DNA of 64,000 bases from Pseudomonas amygdali (GTDB lineage Bacteria; Pseudomonadota; Gammaproteobacteria; Pseudomonadales; Pseudomonadaceae): NCBI RefSeq assembly GCF_002699855.1, contig NZ_LKBW01000223.1, positions 1 through 64,000 of the forward strand, in the 5' to 3' direction. Of this stretch, positions 36,601-44,715 are shown in pieces. The stretch's first letter is position 1. Each line of letters begins with the position of its first letter. Both the position numbers and the translations under genes were made by a program. The notes beneath the pieces are model-generated. The model saw only the letters and a program-made list of their open reading frames with translations. It searched no databases and was not told the DNA's origin.

Positions 36601-39600
36601 CCGCCGACTATTTGCCCGTCACGCTCGCTGAGCGCCAGTTGCAGGTCGAATTTGGCCACTGGCTGACTGCTTTGCAGCACGCTGACGTCAAGTCCGGACA
36701 ACGTCAGGTCCGAATCCTGATGCTGTTCCCAGGCGAACAGCACCTGAAAGACCGGGCTGTAAGCCAGACTGCGCGGCGGGTTGAGCACTTCCACCACCTG
36801 ATCGAACGGCAGGTCCTGATGTTCCTGGGCCGCAAGCGCGACGTGAAGCGCCTGTTGCAGCCAGCTCGCCACTGTCGGGTTGGCGGAGCGGGTCATGCGC
36901 AAGGCCAGGGTGTTGACGAAGAAACCGATCAAGCCCTCCAGCTCTTGCTGGCTGCGGTTCGCCGAAGGCACACCGATAACCACATCGTCCTGCCCCGACA
37001 GGCGCATCAACAACAGCGACCAGGCGGCCAGCAGGTTCATGAACAGCGTGGTGCCTTGTTGGGTTGCCAAAGCGCGCAGCCGTGCGCTCAGCGCACGGTC
37101 AAACACCAGCGGCACGAAGCCGCCACGGTAATTCTGGACCGCTGGACGTTTGTGATCGGTAGGCAACTCCAACAGTATCGGCGCACCGCTCAACGTTTCA
37201 CGCCAGTAACGTCGCTGCGCTTCCAGCACTTCGCCAGACAACCACTGGCGTTGCCAGACTGCGTAATCCACGTACTGGATCGACAGGGGCGGCAATGGGT
37301 CGGCGTGTTTGTGGAGGGCTGCTTCGTACAACACCCCCAGCTCACGCGTCAGCACGCCCATCGACCAGCCATCCGAAATGATGTGGTGCTGGGTCAGCAG
37401 GAGCACGTGATCGTCTTCGGCCAGCTTCACCAGGCTGACGCGCATCAGCGGCCCGACCGCCAGGTCGAACGGCCTGCTGCCCTCCTCGCCCATCAGCTCA
37501 GGCAGACGCGCCTGGGCATCAGGCTCGCCATGCAGGTCGATGATCGGCAATGCAGCAATCGTCCCCGTCGCAGCAACCCGCTGCCGCCCCTCACCCTCGA
37601 CGGCGATGAACGTGGTACGCAACGCCTCATGGCGGGCCACCAGCCGGTTGAAACTGCTTTGCAGTGCAGCCACCTGCAACGGTCCGCGCAGGCGCAGATT
37701 CAACGGCATGTGATAGGCCGCGTTGCCACCCTCCATCTGCGCCAGAAACCACAGCCGCTGTTGAGCAGACGACAACGCGTGTGCGCCGCAACGCTCTATG
37801 ACTGTGATGGGCGGACGAGCGCTGCCTGAAGCGCTGCTCAGTTGCTCAGCAAACTGCCGCAGCACGGGGGCGGCAAACAGCGCAGCCGGCGACACGTCCA
37901 GACGCAATGTCTGCCGAACCTTGGCCAGCACGCGCATCACCAGCAGCGAGTGGCCGCCAAGCGCAAAAAAGTGATCCTGACGACCGACCCGCTCCACGCC
38001 CAGCACCTCGGCCCAGATAGTCGCGAGTGTCGTTTCCAGCGGGCCCTGAGCCGCCTCGAACGCGTGTTGATCGAACGCATCGGCACCCGGTTCCGGCAAT
38101 GCACTACGGTCCAGCTTGCCGTTGGCGGTCAGCGGCAGCGCGTCCATGCGCACGAACGCTGCGGGGATCATGTAGTCCGGCAGGCTGAGTTGCAGGTGCT
38201 GGCGAAGGCTTTTCGGCGTCAGCCCTGCATCAGCCTGTTCGCGAAAGTAGGCGACCAGCCTGGGCACACCGACGCTGTCCTCACGCAGCACCACCAGGTT
38301 GTCACGCACGCCGGTAACTTCGGCCAGACGCGCCTCGATTTCACCCAGCTCCAGACGCAGACCACGCAGCTTGGCCTGCGAGTCATTACGCCCGAGAAAT
38401 TCCAGGTTGCCGTCTGCGCGATAACGCGCCAGGTCGCCGGTGCGGTACAAGCGCTCACCGGCCACGAACGGGCTGTCGACAAAGCGTTCAAGGGTCAATT
38501 GCGGCAAGTTCAGATAGCCGCGTGCGACACCTGCGCCGCCGATATACAGCTCCCCCGTAACACCTGGAGCAACCTGTTCGGCAAACGCATCGAGCAGGTA
38601 AATCCGCGTATTGGCCAACGCCCGCCCGATGGGCAGCACCGCATCAACGTGGCTGTTGCTATCGAACTCAAAACAGGTGCTGTCGATGCTTGCTTCAGTG
38701 ACCCCGTAGGCCTGAACAATCTGCACGCGCTCGCCACACAGCCTGCGCAGTTGCCGCGCGCTATGGGCAGTCCAGATGTCCGATCCGCAGACCACCGTGC
38801 TCATGAACGACAGATTGCGCCCCGTCTCCTGCGCCCAGACCAGCAACGGGTTGAGCACCGCAGGCACGAAGTCCGCAAAATCGATGCGCGCCTCGCTCAA
38901 CAAGCGATACAGCGCGGGCGGGTCCATCAGCGTGTCGCGCGGGCACAGAACAAGCGTGCCGCCAAAGCCCAGTGCGCGAATCAGATCGGCGCTGAACACA
39001 TCGAAGGAAAACCCGGCCATTTGCAGGTGATTGAGGGGTTTGTGCAGTGCGTATAGCCGCTCCCATGCAGCGCTCACCGCCATCAGCCCGCGATGCTCGA
39101 CCATGACGCCCTTGGGTGTGCCGGTCGAGCCCGAGGTGTAGATCACATAAGCCAGATGACGCGACGTGAGCCCGACCGCATGCGGGTCCGGATTGTCTAC
39201 CGGCTGCGCTGCCCACAGCCGGGTATCGGCCAGATCAAGCAGCGGCGCTAATGCCGCACCACCCTCAAGCGCTGCCAACAACGCCGGACGCGCAGCTGCA
39301 TGGCTCAGTAGCACGCGCGGTGCACTGTCCGCCAGCATGTGTGCCAGACGCGCTTTTGGGTAAGCGGGGTCGAGCGGTACATAAGCGCCGCCCGCCTTGA
39401 GTATCGCAAGCACGCCGACCAGCATGTCCAGCGAGCGCTCCAGGCACACACCGACGCGCACATCCGGTCCGACGCCGAGGCTGCGCAGGTAATGGGCCAG
39501 ACGGTTGGCCTGGGTATTGAGCGTCGCGTAGTCAAGCGCGCCCTGTTCGAAGCGCGCGGCTATGGCGTCGGGATTGCGCCGCACCTGAGCCTCGAACAGG

Positions 39601-39686
39601 CCGTGTACACACCGGTTTTCGGCAAAGGGTTGCTCTGTATCGGGATGAGCGAAGCCCGTCCCGCGCGAGGAAGATTTGTCGACCAT
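30651..39686 (-). CDS. Trimodular NRPS with heterocyclisation and oxidase domains: A-T-C-A-T-Cy-A-T-Ox
   Basis: 3011 aa, first gene of the operon. Order: A1 (30-530), T1 (Ser580 in LGGHS), C (635-1060, HHIISDG), A2 (1090-1590), T2 (Ser1637), cyclisation domain (about 1700-2130; DALIVD at 1832-1837 replaces the HHxxxDG motif), A3 (2155-2650), T3 (Ser2700), then a SagB/McbC-type flavin oxidase (about 2790-2990; YRSVRQF, PSAGGLYP, IEAGGMAQ). An acidic tail (DDASDMEEIEI) closes it. A3 pocket DLYNMSLIWK is the cysteine code, so Cy plus Ox should give a thiazole. A1 reads DVADVCAIDK (acidic pocket, possibly arginine). A2 reads DVQAVAQVVK (proline-like but altered). No C domain precedes A1, so this protein starts a chain. 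Confidence 0.94.
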   Translation of the reverse strand: MVDKSSSRGTGFAHPDTEQPFAENRCVHGLFEAQVRRNPDAIAARFEQGALDYATLNTQANRLAHYLRSLGVGPDVRVGVCLERSLDMLVGVLAILKAGGAYVPLDPAYPKARLAHMLADSAPRVLLSHAAARPALLAALEGGAALAPLLDLADTRLWAAQPVDNPDPHAVGLTSRHLAYVIYTSGSTGTPKGVMVEHRGLMAVSAAWERLYALHKPLNHLQMAGFSFDVFSADLIRALGFGGTLVLCPRDTLMDPPALYRLLSEARIDFADFVPAVLNPLLVWAQETGRNLSFMSTVVCGSDIWTAHSARQLRRLCGERVQIVQAYGVTEASIDSTCFEFDSNSHVDAVLPIGRALANTRIYLLDAFAEQVAPGVTGELYIGGAGVARGYLNLPQLTLERFVDSPFVAGERLYRTGDLARYRADGNLEFLGRNDSQAKLRGLRLELGEIEARLAEVTGVRDNLVVLREDSVGVPRLVAYFREQADAGLTPKSLRQHLQLSLPDYMIPAAFVRMDALPLTANGKLDRSALPEPGADAFDQHAFEAAQGPLETTLATIWAEVLGVERVGRQDHFFALGGHSLLVMRVLAKVRQTLRLDVSPAALFAAPVLRQFAEQLSSASGSARPPITVIERCGAHALSSAQQRLWFLAQMEGGNAAYHMPLNLRLRGPLQVAALQSSFNRLVARHEALRTTFIAVEGEGRQRVAATGTIAALPIIDLHGEPDAQARLPELMGEEGSRPFDLAVGPLMRVSLVKLAEDDHVLLLTQHHIISDGWSMGVLTRELGVLYEAALHKHADPLPPLSIQYVDYAVWQRQWLSGEVLEAQRRYWRETLSGAPILLELPTDHKRPAVQNYRGGFVPLVFDRALSARLRALATQQGTTLFMNLLAAWSLLLMRLSGQDDVVIGVPSANRSQQELEGLIGFFVNTLALRMTRSANPTVASWLQQALHVALAAQEHQDLPFDQVVEVLNPPRSLAYSPVFQVLFAWEQHQDSDLTLSGLDVSVLQSSQPVAKFDLQLALSERDGQIVGGLEYASGLYEPETVVQMGEYLRRILTQMVEDSEQPLATVALLNTEQHRQIVHDWNRTERDTSRQPDCVTRFEAIVQRVPNAVALLADEQALSYAELNQSANRLAHYLIQQGVKPEQRVGLCLERSPQMVIGLLAILKAGAAYVPFDPAYPAERLAFMFGDAAPTLLLTQASLRADLPPLRDTLSICCLDVDAQQWAQCSDCNPHVPVSPGNLAYVLYTSGSTGRPKGVAHSRAALDNLIAWQLEQAPVSQRVLQFASLNFDVSFQEICSTLCQGGSLVLMSETARKDLASLRPTLVAEGVQRAFLPFAVLQQLAGLSEADAARPAYGCEIVTAGEALLINDELRAFVCGLGGAQLHNQYGPTETHVVSQFSLNCDEAGQWPDAPPIGRPIANARLYVLDGDLNPVPVGVAGELYIAGTCLARGYLNRSALSAERFLPDPFDPQPGARMYRSGDLARFHADGNVQYLGRIDQQVKLRGFRVELGEIDSLLQQQPGVQEAVVLLREDVPGDQRLVAYVVGLASTETLRAGLQRHLPEHMVPTAWVSLAQLPLTRNGKLDRPALPAPERQNASTYVAPRDETERQMAQIWAEVLKCEQVGLHDNFFDLGGHSLLATRMVYMINQRMAAQLSLSSLFKTPVLVDLAEQVRLGRGEGHSVETPFTPIEADRGARYAPFPLTDIQQAYWFGRESSVSLGGVSAHGYEELRIPGLDVPRFEQALNRMIQRHDMLRVVFRSDGTQQVLESVPTYRMPRSDLRGLPVAAAQQALQETRERQSHQVLDASRWPLFEFSLSLLDDGISHLHISLDALIVDAASTQILARELMAFYADPQLQLPEPGLTFRDYVLAEQRLRSDRRYEQALGYWREKVATLAPAPDLPLVCQPESISQPHFTRRDRELSVQQWSRLKELARQFAVTPSVMLLTAFSEVLALWSRQPRFTLSLPLFNRMPLHADVDDIIGDFTSLILLEVSLEAAASFTDKARAVQARLWQDIDHSVVSGVRVLRELSQARGVQQTAMPVVFNSTLSEAAPELAEFNLADALNAEHMHSITQTPQVWLDHTLLELEGRLLFNWDSIDELFPVGMIEQMFVAYNALLDRLLAPDAWSANTAQLIPLARLPVPDASPVDSALMHELFDRQALAAPDALAVIGTQRQLSYRQLRAKARHLAARLQRMGVVPNRLVAVVMERGWEQVVATLAIQYAGGAYLPLDPALPTERLEHILQRAEASLALTQPALLQRIEWPEQVKVISVTDPVISGDAIPDQPELHAVDLTPDDLAYVIYTSGSTGMPKGVVIDHRGAVNTLLDINRRFAVGATDRVLAISSLSFDLSVYDFFGTLAAGAAVVLLEPQQALDPAHWLALIERHQVSLWNSVPALFGMLLEYAEGERSALPSSLRVAMLSGDWIPLTLPERAWALQPTLQLISLGGATEASIWSILYPLQQVDPNWRSIPYGKAMDHQRFYVLDDALQVRPTWVAGQLYIGGIGLAKGYWRDETLSAGSFFAHPLTGERLYRTGDLGRWLPDGNIEFLGREDTQVKVQGHRIELGEIEAALNRHPGVQSAVVRVLGEALGEKRLAGYVLKADPSLQASDFAQYLADKLPAYMVPSSFTFVQEWPLSANGKVDKKRLPEPTQAQASGPALEVEGPQEQQLVTIVQGVLKRPSIAADANLLNLGATSIDIVRISNALSGELQFRPNVAQLLAQPTLLNLLGMYRQTLADGSVVDSVRQRAAAPEQVIEDPQQRARFKADQRGRRSFNAQVPALDLARLDDPALARRFSDYRSVRQFATQPIPTAAFAGLLASLAQGQLDGEVKYQFPSAGGLYPIQSYLYVKPQRVTGVAAGAYYYDPVQHRLLRLDSDVLDPDTYDYFVNRPVFENAAFSLFFIADMAAIRPLYGERSRDFCHIEAGGMAQLLTMTAVEQGLGLCGMGSLEEQQLSALFELGPNHQLIYSMVGGLRTADEHRRTQIEAFASAADQTDDASDMEEIEI

Positions 39687-40305
39687 CAGGAACCACCGTC
39701 CGTGAGCAGATTATTTTTATGAACGGACAGAGGCACAGAGCGTCCCGCCCGTCAGGCACGGCATAGGAAATGCCGGATGTACCTTGAGACTCAGGGAGAA
39801 GGTGCGGCGCGTGCTCTTGCGCTCACGTCATGACCAGACATGGAAGCGCTTGGGGGGATCGCAGAGAAATGACGGGCGAACGCGGCAAGGCGCGACTCGC
39901 ATACAGAAAGGGGGGTGGCTGGCTCGTTGACGAGACTGATCGCTCTGCCCTTGGAACTGACGTTTGCATACCGCGTGACCAATTGAAACCTCATCTTCCG
40001 TTTGAGGGTCAACGACGGGGAACGGCCTGCGCCTGGTGTCAGCGCCAGGGTGGACCCGATCGGCTGCGACTGCGGGGTTGTAGACCCATGGCAATCATTG
40101 ACGCTGGGTTTTTGGCCCTGAGCGCCCGGGATAATAACCATGATTTTTGGCAGTGAGGCAAACAAAAAGTTACAAACCCCCAAAGTGTCCGTCAAACGGC
40201 ACTGCTGCGCGAACCAGACATCTGTTTAAAACTCAGCGTGCGGTTAAGACTTTTCCCGCCTCCGGGTGCAATACTCAACGCTTGAGTCAGACGAATCCTG
40301 CTTTT
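39687..40305. other. Gene-free stretch upstream of the NRPS operon
   Basis: About 620 bases between the divergent NRPS operon and the broken GNAT. Open frames exist on both strands (for example 39791-40195 minus) but none resembles a known protein and none has a good ribosome site. A small CGGCAT-N5-ATGCCG inverted repeat stands at 39759-39775, about 75 bases before the NRPS start. The operon promoter must be in this region. Confidence 0.6.
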
Positions 40306-40823
40306 ATGACCCTTACTTACCGACGACTGACACCGACCGATGCAGTGGCTTATCGCGCGTTGATGCTTGAGGCATATGATCGCCACCCGGACGCCTTTAC
40401 CTCAGATGTGAAAGAGCGTGAAACGCTGCCTGGCGAATGGTGGGAAAACAGGCTGGATAACAGCAATGCGTCGACCGAAGCAGTGTTTGCCGCCGTCGAA
40501 GACAACAAACTGCTGGGCGTAGCCGGGTTGTCCGTTGAAACCCGAAATAAGGCCCGGCACAAGTCAACCTTGTTCGGGATGTACGTGCCTCAGGCTCACA
40601 GAAACAGAGGCATTGGCTACCAATTGATGTGCAGCGTGCTCGACCATGCCAGATCACGTCCTGAGCTTCTGGTCGTACAGCTCACCGTCACGAGGGTAAT
40701 GCCGCAGCACAGGGGCTTTATGAGCGCATGGGCTTTGTGACCTTTGGCGTTGAACCACTTGCAGTTGCCGTAGGCAGCCGGTTCGTCTCCAAGGTGCATA
40801 TGTGGAAGGATTTACGGGAGTAA
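40306..40823 (+). pseudogene. GNAT-family acetyltransferase disrupted by a one-base frameshift
   Basis: The frame from ATG 40306 reads as a GNAT protein (LTYRRLTPTDAVAYRALMLEAY; acetyl-CoA loop VPQAHRNRGIGYQLMCSVLDHA) until about residue 128, then ends early in unrelated sequence at 40739. Shifting by one base after 40691 restores the family ending: EGNAAAQGLYERMGFVTFG, then GVEPLAVAVGSRFVSKVHMW, down to TAA at 40821-40823. A single missing base between 40691 and 40692 explains it. It is either a real recent inactivation or a sequencing error. The intact protein would be about 172 aa. Confidence 0.85.
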
Positions 40824-40848
40824 GTTATCCCCTAGCCATTATCTGCGC

Positions 40849-41571
40849 TCAGCATCCGAGCGCCTCGGCTGCGTCGGTCAGAGAGTCGACAATAACGTCC
40901 CAGTCCTGTTCGGCAGTAAGGTCAGACGTCTGGCCTGGCCCGTGCTCGGACGGGCGTCGGACGAATACCGTCTTGAAGCCATTCGCACGGGCAGCCGCGA
41001 GGTCGGAATTATGCGCAGCCACCATCGCGACTGCTTGCGGGGCCAGGCCCACGGCGTCTGCCGATTTCAGGTAGGTCTGCGGCGTTGGTTTGTAAGAGCC
41101 CGCTATTTGCGCGCCGACAATCACGTCCCACGGCAAGCCAGCGAACTTTGCCAGGTTGAGCATGCCGGCAATATGCCCGTTGGAAAGCGTGCCAATCGAG
41201 AACCTGCGCTTGAGCCGCGTGAGGCCGGCGACGGAATCGGGCCATGGATCAAGCCGTTCCCACGCCTTGTTGAGCTCAATCAGTTCGGTATCCGGAATGC
41301 TGCCGAAGTCTACCTCGTGCCGTGCCAGCACGGTTTCCAGACTCTCCCGGTTGAGCACGTCAAGTGTCACGAAAGGACGCTCACCCGAGCGAACGCGCTG
41401 CATGGAAGGCTGGTAGAGCCCGCGCCATTGATCGGCAAAATCGAGGGGGTCGACGTTCACGCCATGACGCAGCAGAAAGGGCGCCGCGGCGCGTGCCACA
41501 CCACCTCGCCAATCCACAACGGTGCCGAATACGTCGAACCCGAGAAAACCCACCTGTGCAAATCTGGCCAT
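40849..41571 (-). CDS. HAD-superfamily protein, haloacid dehalogenase type II
   Basis: 240 aa. The nucleophile Asp is residue 13 in GFDVFGTVVDWRGG. The second motif is TLSNGH, the Lys motif is AGSYKPTPQTYLKS, and the acidic motif is VAAHNSDLAAARANGF, where type II haloacid dehalogenases have a similar H-x-x-D pattern. ATG 41571 has GGAGCG upstream; the frame runs further back but without family sequence. Substrate could be 2-haloacids or a phosphorylated compound. It is divergent from the aldo/keto reductase. Confidence 0.87.
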   Translation of the reverse strand: MARFAQVGFLGFDVFGTVVDWRGGVARAAAPFLLRHGVNVDPLDFADQWRGLYQPSMQRVRSGERPFVTLDVLNRESLETVLARHEVDFGSIPDTELIELNKAWERLDPWPDSVAGLTRLKRRFSIGTLSNGHIAGMLNLAKFAGLPWDVIVGAQIAGSYKPTPQTYLKSADAVGLAPQAVAMVAAHNSDLAAARANGFKTVFVRRPSEHGPGQTSDLTAEQDWDVIVDSLTDAAEALGC

Positions 41572-41728
41572 ATTATCGCTCCGGTAATGTGTATCGTCGC
41601 TTATAGTTCTACACAAGCAGTCGCTCGGAGGACAGTCGTTTCCGGGCAGACATTGCCCTCGTTGAAGAGGTAATGAGTGATATCGAAACCGGTCGGCGAC
41701 TGGCCAATCAACGATGGATGGAGAATTC

Positions 41729-42724
41729 ATGAACTACGTGAAGCTTGGAAACACAGGGCTGGATATTTCCAGACTGTGCCTTGGGTGCATGACCTTCGGC
41801 GAACCTGATGCCGGAACGCATCCCTGGACACTGGGCGAAAAAGCAAGCAGACCGATCATCAAGCACGCCGTCGAGCAAGGCATCAACTTTTTTGACACCG
41901 CCAACAGCTACTCGGCAGGCACCTCGGAAACCATCGTCGGAAAGTTGCTGAAAGAGTTCACGCGCCGCGACGAAACCGTGATCGCCACCAAGGTGTTCTT
42001 CCCGGCAAACATGTGGGAAGGCTCGACAAGGCCCAACGAGAAAGGGCTCTCGCGCAAAGCCATCATGTCCAGTATCGATGCGAGCCTGACGCGGCTCGGC
42101 ACTGATTATGTCGACCTGTACCAGATTCACCGCTGGGACTATGACACGCCCATCGAGGAAACCATGGAAGCCCTGCACGATGTGGTCAAGGCAGGCAAAG
42201 CCCGATACATCGGCGCCTCGTCCATGTATGCGTGGCAGTTCGCCAAGGCCCAGCAGGTCGCGGTCGCGCACGGGTGGAGCAAGTTTGTGTCCATGCAGAA
42301 TTATCTGAATCTGGTGTATCGCGAAGAAGAACGCGAGATGATCCCGCTGTGTATCGATCAGGGTGTCGGCCTGATGCCCTGGAGCCCGATGGCGAGTGGC
42401 AGGCTGACCCGGCCCCATGGGCAGCAGACCGAGCGGACCAGGACCGACATTTCCGGTCAATCGTTTTACCAGGCGACGGAAAAGGAAGACGGTCGGGTGA
42501 TCGACGTTGTGGAACAGGTCGCAGCAGAACGGGGTGTGCCGATGGCGCAGGTCGCACTGGCCTGGGTATTGGCCAAACGAGGGGTTTCAGCGCCGATTGT
42601 CGGCGCGTCCAAAGCGTCCCAACTGGACGATGCCATCGCCGCACTGGAGCTGGTGCTCAGCGACGAAGAGATCCAACGCCTTGAGGCACCTTATGTACCG
42701 CATCTGGTGACCGGATTCGTCTGA
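41729..42724 (+). CDS. Aldo/keto reductase
   Basis: 331 aa, NADPH-dependent TIM-barrel oxidoreductase. The sequence starts MNYVKLGNTGLDISRLCLGCMTFG. Catalytic residues: Asp and Tyr in FFDTANSYSAGTSE, Lys in IATKVFF, His in LYQIHRWD. The C-terminal cofactor region is APIVGASKASQLDDA. ATG 41729 has GGAG 8 bases upstream. It is similar to the large group of general stress-type reductases (YajO/Tas-like); the physiological carbonyl substrate is unknown. It probably forms a divergent pair with the HAD protein. Confidence 0.92.
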   Translation: MNYVKLGNTGLDISRLCLGCMTFGEPDAGTHPWTLGEKASRPIIKHAVEQGINFFDTANSYSAGTSETIVGKLLKEFTRRDETVIATKVFFPANMWEGSTRPNEKGLSRKAIMSSIDASLTRLGTDYVDLYQIHRWDYDTPIEETMEALHDVVKAGKARYIGASSMYAWQFAKAQQVAVAHGWSKFVSMQNYLNLVYREEEREMIPLCIDQGVGLMPWSPMASGRLTRPHGQQTERTRTDISGQSFYQATEKEDGRVIDVVEQVAAERGVPMAQVALAWVLAKRGVSAPIVGASKASQLDDAIAALELVLSDEEIQRLEAPYVPHLVTGFV

Positions 42725-42746
42725 TCCGCACAGCAGAAACCCGACG

Positions 42747-42771
42747 CCGGCGAACGTTACAGCGTCGCCGG
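42747..42771 (+). terminator. Stem-loop after the aldo/keto reductase gene
   Basis: CCGGCGA, an 11-base loop, TCGCCGG, 22 bases past the stop codon. There is no T-run, so it is a tentative terminator. The remaining gap to 43012 holds no gene and should carry the promoter of the chemoreceptor. Confidence 0.5.
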
Positions 42772-43012
42772 TAACCTGATGGACCGCAGTCATCCGATAG
42801 AACGGTGACCAGCAACGCTTATCTTATGAACACAACATCACAACCCTCGTAACCGTCACACACTTCTGAAATAACACCTGTCTATCTCGCCGCATGCAAA
42901 TATCTATTGGGTGACCGACCCGCTGCACGGTATTGTCTTGCCATTCGCAATGAATGGCAGTTTGCCAGTGCTTGATTCGACTTTACCCACTTCCCCAGTT
43001 CGAGTTCCTTCC

Positions 43013-44653
43013 ATGAAAAATCCGGTTTCTCTGGCTACCCGCATCGGCTTGGGGTTTGCCGCGGTCGTTTCACTGCTCATATTGATCACCGCTGTCGGCA
43101 TTCAGCGGGTTGGCTTCATCGACAGCACCCTGGAAGACGTTGGAGACAATGCCGCAAAGGTGCAACGCTATGCGATCAACTTTCGTGGCAGCGTGCATAA
43201 CCGGGCGATCGCCCTGCGCGATGCGGTGCTGGTCAACAATGATCAGGACCTCGCGCTCCATCTGGCAGAGATGACCCGGCTGGAAAAGGACTACATCGAT
43301 TCGGCTGCACCGATGGATCAACTGTTCTCCAGACCGACCGTAAGTGCCGAAGAGCGGCAACTGCTGCGTGGCATCAAGGAAATCGAACAGCAGACGCTGG
43401 GCTCTACCAAAAGCGTCATTGCCTTGCGCCGTACCGGTGACATCGCCGGTGCCCAGGCCCTTTTGCTGAGCCAGACATCGGGGGACTACAGCGAATGGCT
43501 GAAGCGCATCAACGCGCTCATCGACCATGAGGAAGCCTCGATCAGGGTTCAGCTGGATAATGTGCAGGCGACCGCCAGCCAGTTCCGTGGCCTGATGCTG
43601 CTGGCAACGGCTTTCGCCGTGCTGCTGAGTATCGTGCTGTCGGTTTTCATCATTCGCTTTGTGAAAAAGACGCTTGGCGCGGAGCCTGTAGAGGTTGCGC
43701 AGGCCATTCGAAGATTGGCGGCCGGCGATCTGCAGCAAACCATCACCACCGCGCATCCCGACAGCGTCATGGGTGTACTGAAAACCGCGTTGACTCGTCT
43801 CTCGGAAACCATCACAGAGGTGAGGACGGCTGCCCAAGAGGTCAGCCAATCATCCACCGTGCTGTCGGCGGCTTCATCTGCCAACAATACCCAGATCATG
43901 GTGCAGACCCGTGAAGCCGAACAGGTGGCGACCGCCATCAGCCAGATGGCCGCCACGGTCAATGAAGTCTCGGGCTATGCAGCACAGGCAGCGGACGCTG
44001 CACGTTTGGCAGACAGCGAAGTGGCGACCGGTAACCGACTCGTCGAAGCCACTACCACTGCCATCGAGCAACTGGCGGCCACGCTGACTGAAACAACAAA
44101 TACTGTGGAGCAGGTGTCCAGGCACAGCGAGCAGATCGAAACGGTGATCGAGGTGATCAACTCGATTGCCTCGCAAACCAATCTGCTGGCGCTCAATGCG
44201 GCCATTGAAGCAGCCCGTGCGGGTGAGCACGGCAGAGGCTTTGCGGTCGTCGCCGATGAAGTTCGTTCCCTGGCGAATCGTACCCAGCAGTCGACCCAGG
44301 AAATTCAAAACATGATCAGCACGCTGCAAGGCGGTACTGAAACTGCGGCGCAGAACATGCGCGACAGCTGCGAACTGGTCAATCGCGCCGTTGACCAGAC
44401 ACGCAACGCACAAAGTGCTCTGTCCAGAATCAATCAGGAGGTGGGCGCGATCAATCACATGAATGCGCAAATCGCCAGCGCTGCGGTTCAGCAAAGCTCG
44501 GTGGCAGAAGACGTTGCCATGAACATCAACAGCATTCACGACTCGACACTCAAGTCCGCCAATGGATCGCAGCAGGTGGCAAGCGCCAGCGAAGAGCTGG
44601 CACAGCTTGCGGATCGCCTGACCCGCAAGGTCGCGTTTTTCAAGGCAGGCTGA
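43013..44653 (+). CDS. Methyl-accepting chemotaxis protein (four-helix-bundle sensor)
   Basis: 546 aa. Membrane helices near residues 12-32 and 195-215 enclose a periplasmic domain of about 160 aa, helical and of 4HB_MCP size. HAMP ([18 protein letters not shown]) and the conserved signalling tip ([35 protein letters not shown]) follow. ATG 43013 is chosen since the product then begins with a short basic stretch before the first helix; codons upstream in the same frame add an unlikely leader. It is a single gene. The ligand is not predictable. Confidence 0.9.
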   Translation: MKNPVSLATRIGLGFAAVVSLLILITAVGIQRVGFIDSTLEDVGDNAAKVQRYAINFRGSVHNRAIALRDAVLVNNDQDLALHLAEMTRLEKDYIDSAAPMDQLFSRPTVSAEERQLLRGIKEIEQQTLGSTKSVIALRRTGDIAGAQALLLSQTSGDYSEWLKRINALIDHEEASIRVQLDNVQATASQFRGLMLLATAFAVLLSIVLSVFIIRFVKKTLGAEPVEVAQAIRRLAAGDLQQTITTAHPDSVMGVLKTALTRLSETITEVRTAAQEVSQSSTVLSAASSANNTQIMVQTREAEQVATAISQMAATVNEVSGYAAQAADAARLADSEVATGNRLVEATTTAIEQLAATLTETTNTVEQVSRHSEQIETVIEVINSIASQTNLLALNAAIEAARAGEHGRGFAVVADEVRSLANRTQQSTQEIQNMISTLQGGTETAAQNMRDSCELVNRAVDQTRNAQSALSRINQEVGAINHMNAQIASAAVQQSSVAEDVAMNINSIHDSTLKSANGSQQVASASEELAQLADRLTRKVAFFKAG

Positions 44654-44670
44654 GGGTGCAATGAGGTATC

Positions 44671-44695
44671 GCGACGATGCATTCGGCATCGCCGC
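44671..44695. terminator. Hairpin between convergent chemoreceptor and MFS genes
   Basis: GCG-A-CGATGC, loop ATTCG, GCATCG-C-CGC: nine pairs with one internal mismatch in the 62-base convergent gap. A likely bidirectional terminator. Confidence 0.55.
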
Positions 44696-44715
44696 GGTAT
44701 TCCGCTATCGGCAGA

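Noticed and set aside
18643-37829. Many long open frames on the plus strand opposite the NRPS genes (for example 27142-28815, 31938-33629, 33630-35735, 35841-37829)
   Set aside because: They are antisense shadows of high-GC synthetase genes, with Gln/Arg/His-rich nonsense translations.
16465-39686. Reading the NRPS operon as yersiniabactin or another known siderophore cluster
   Set aside because: It has only one cyclisation domain, no salicylate-loading enzymes, no methyltransferases and no adjacent receptor or exporter; the TonB receptor is 12 kb away.
39791-40195. A 134-codon frame on the minus strand upstream of the NRPS operon
   Set aside because: No recognisable domain, no ribosome site, and a competing frame on the other strand with equal quality.
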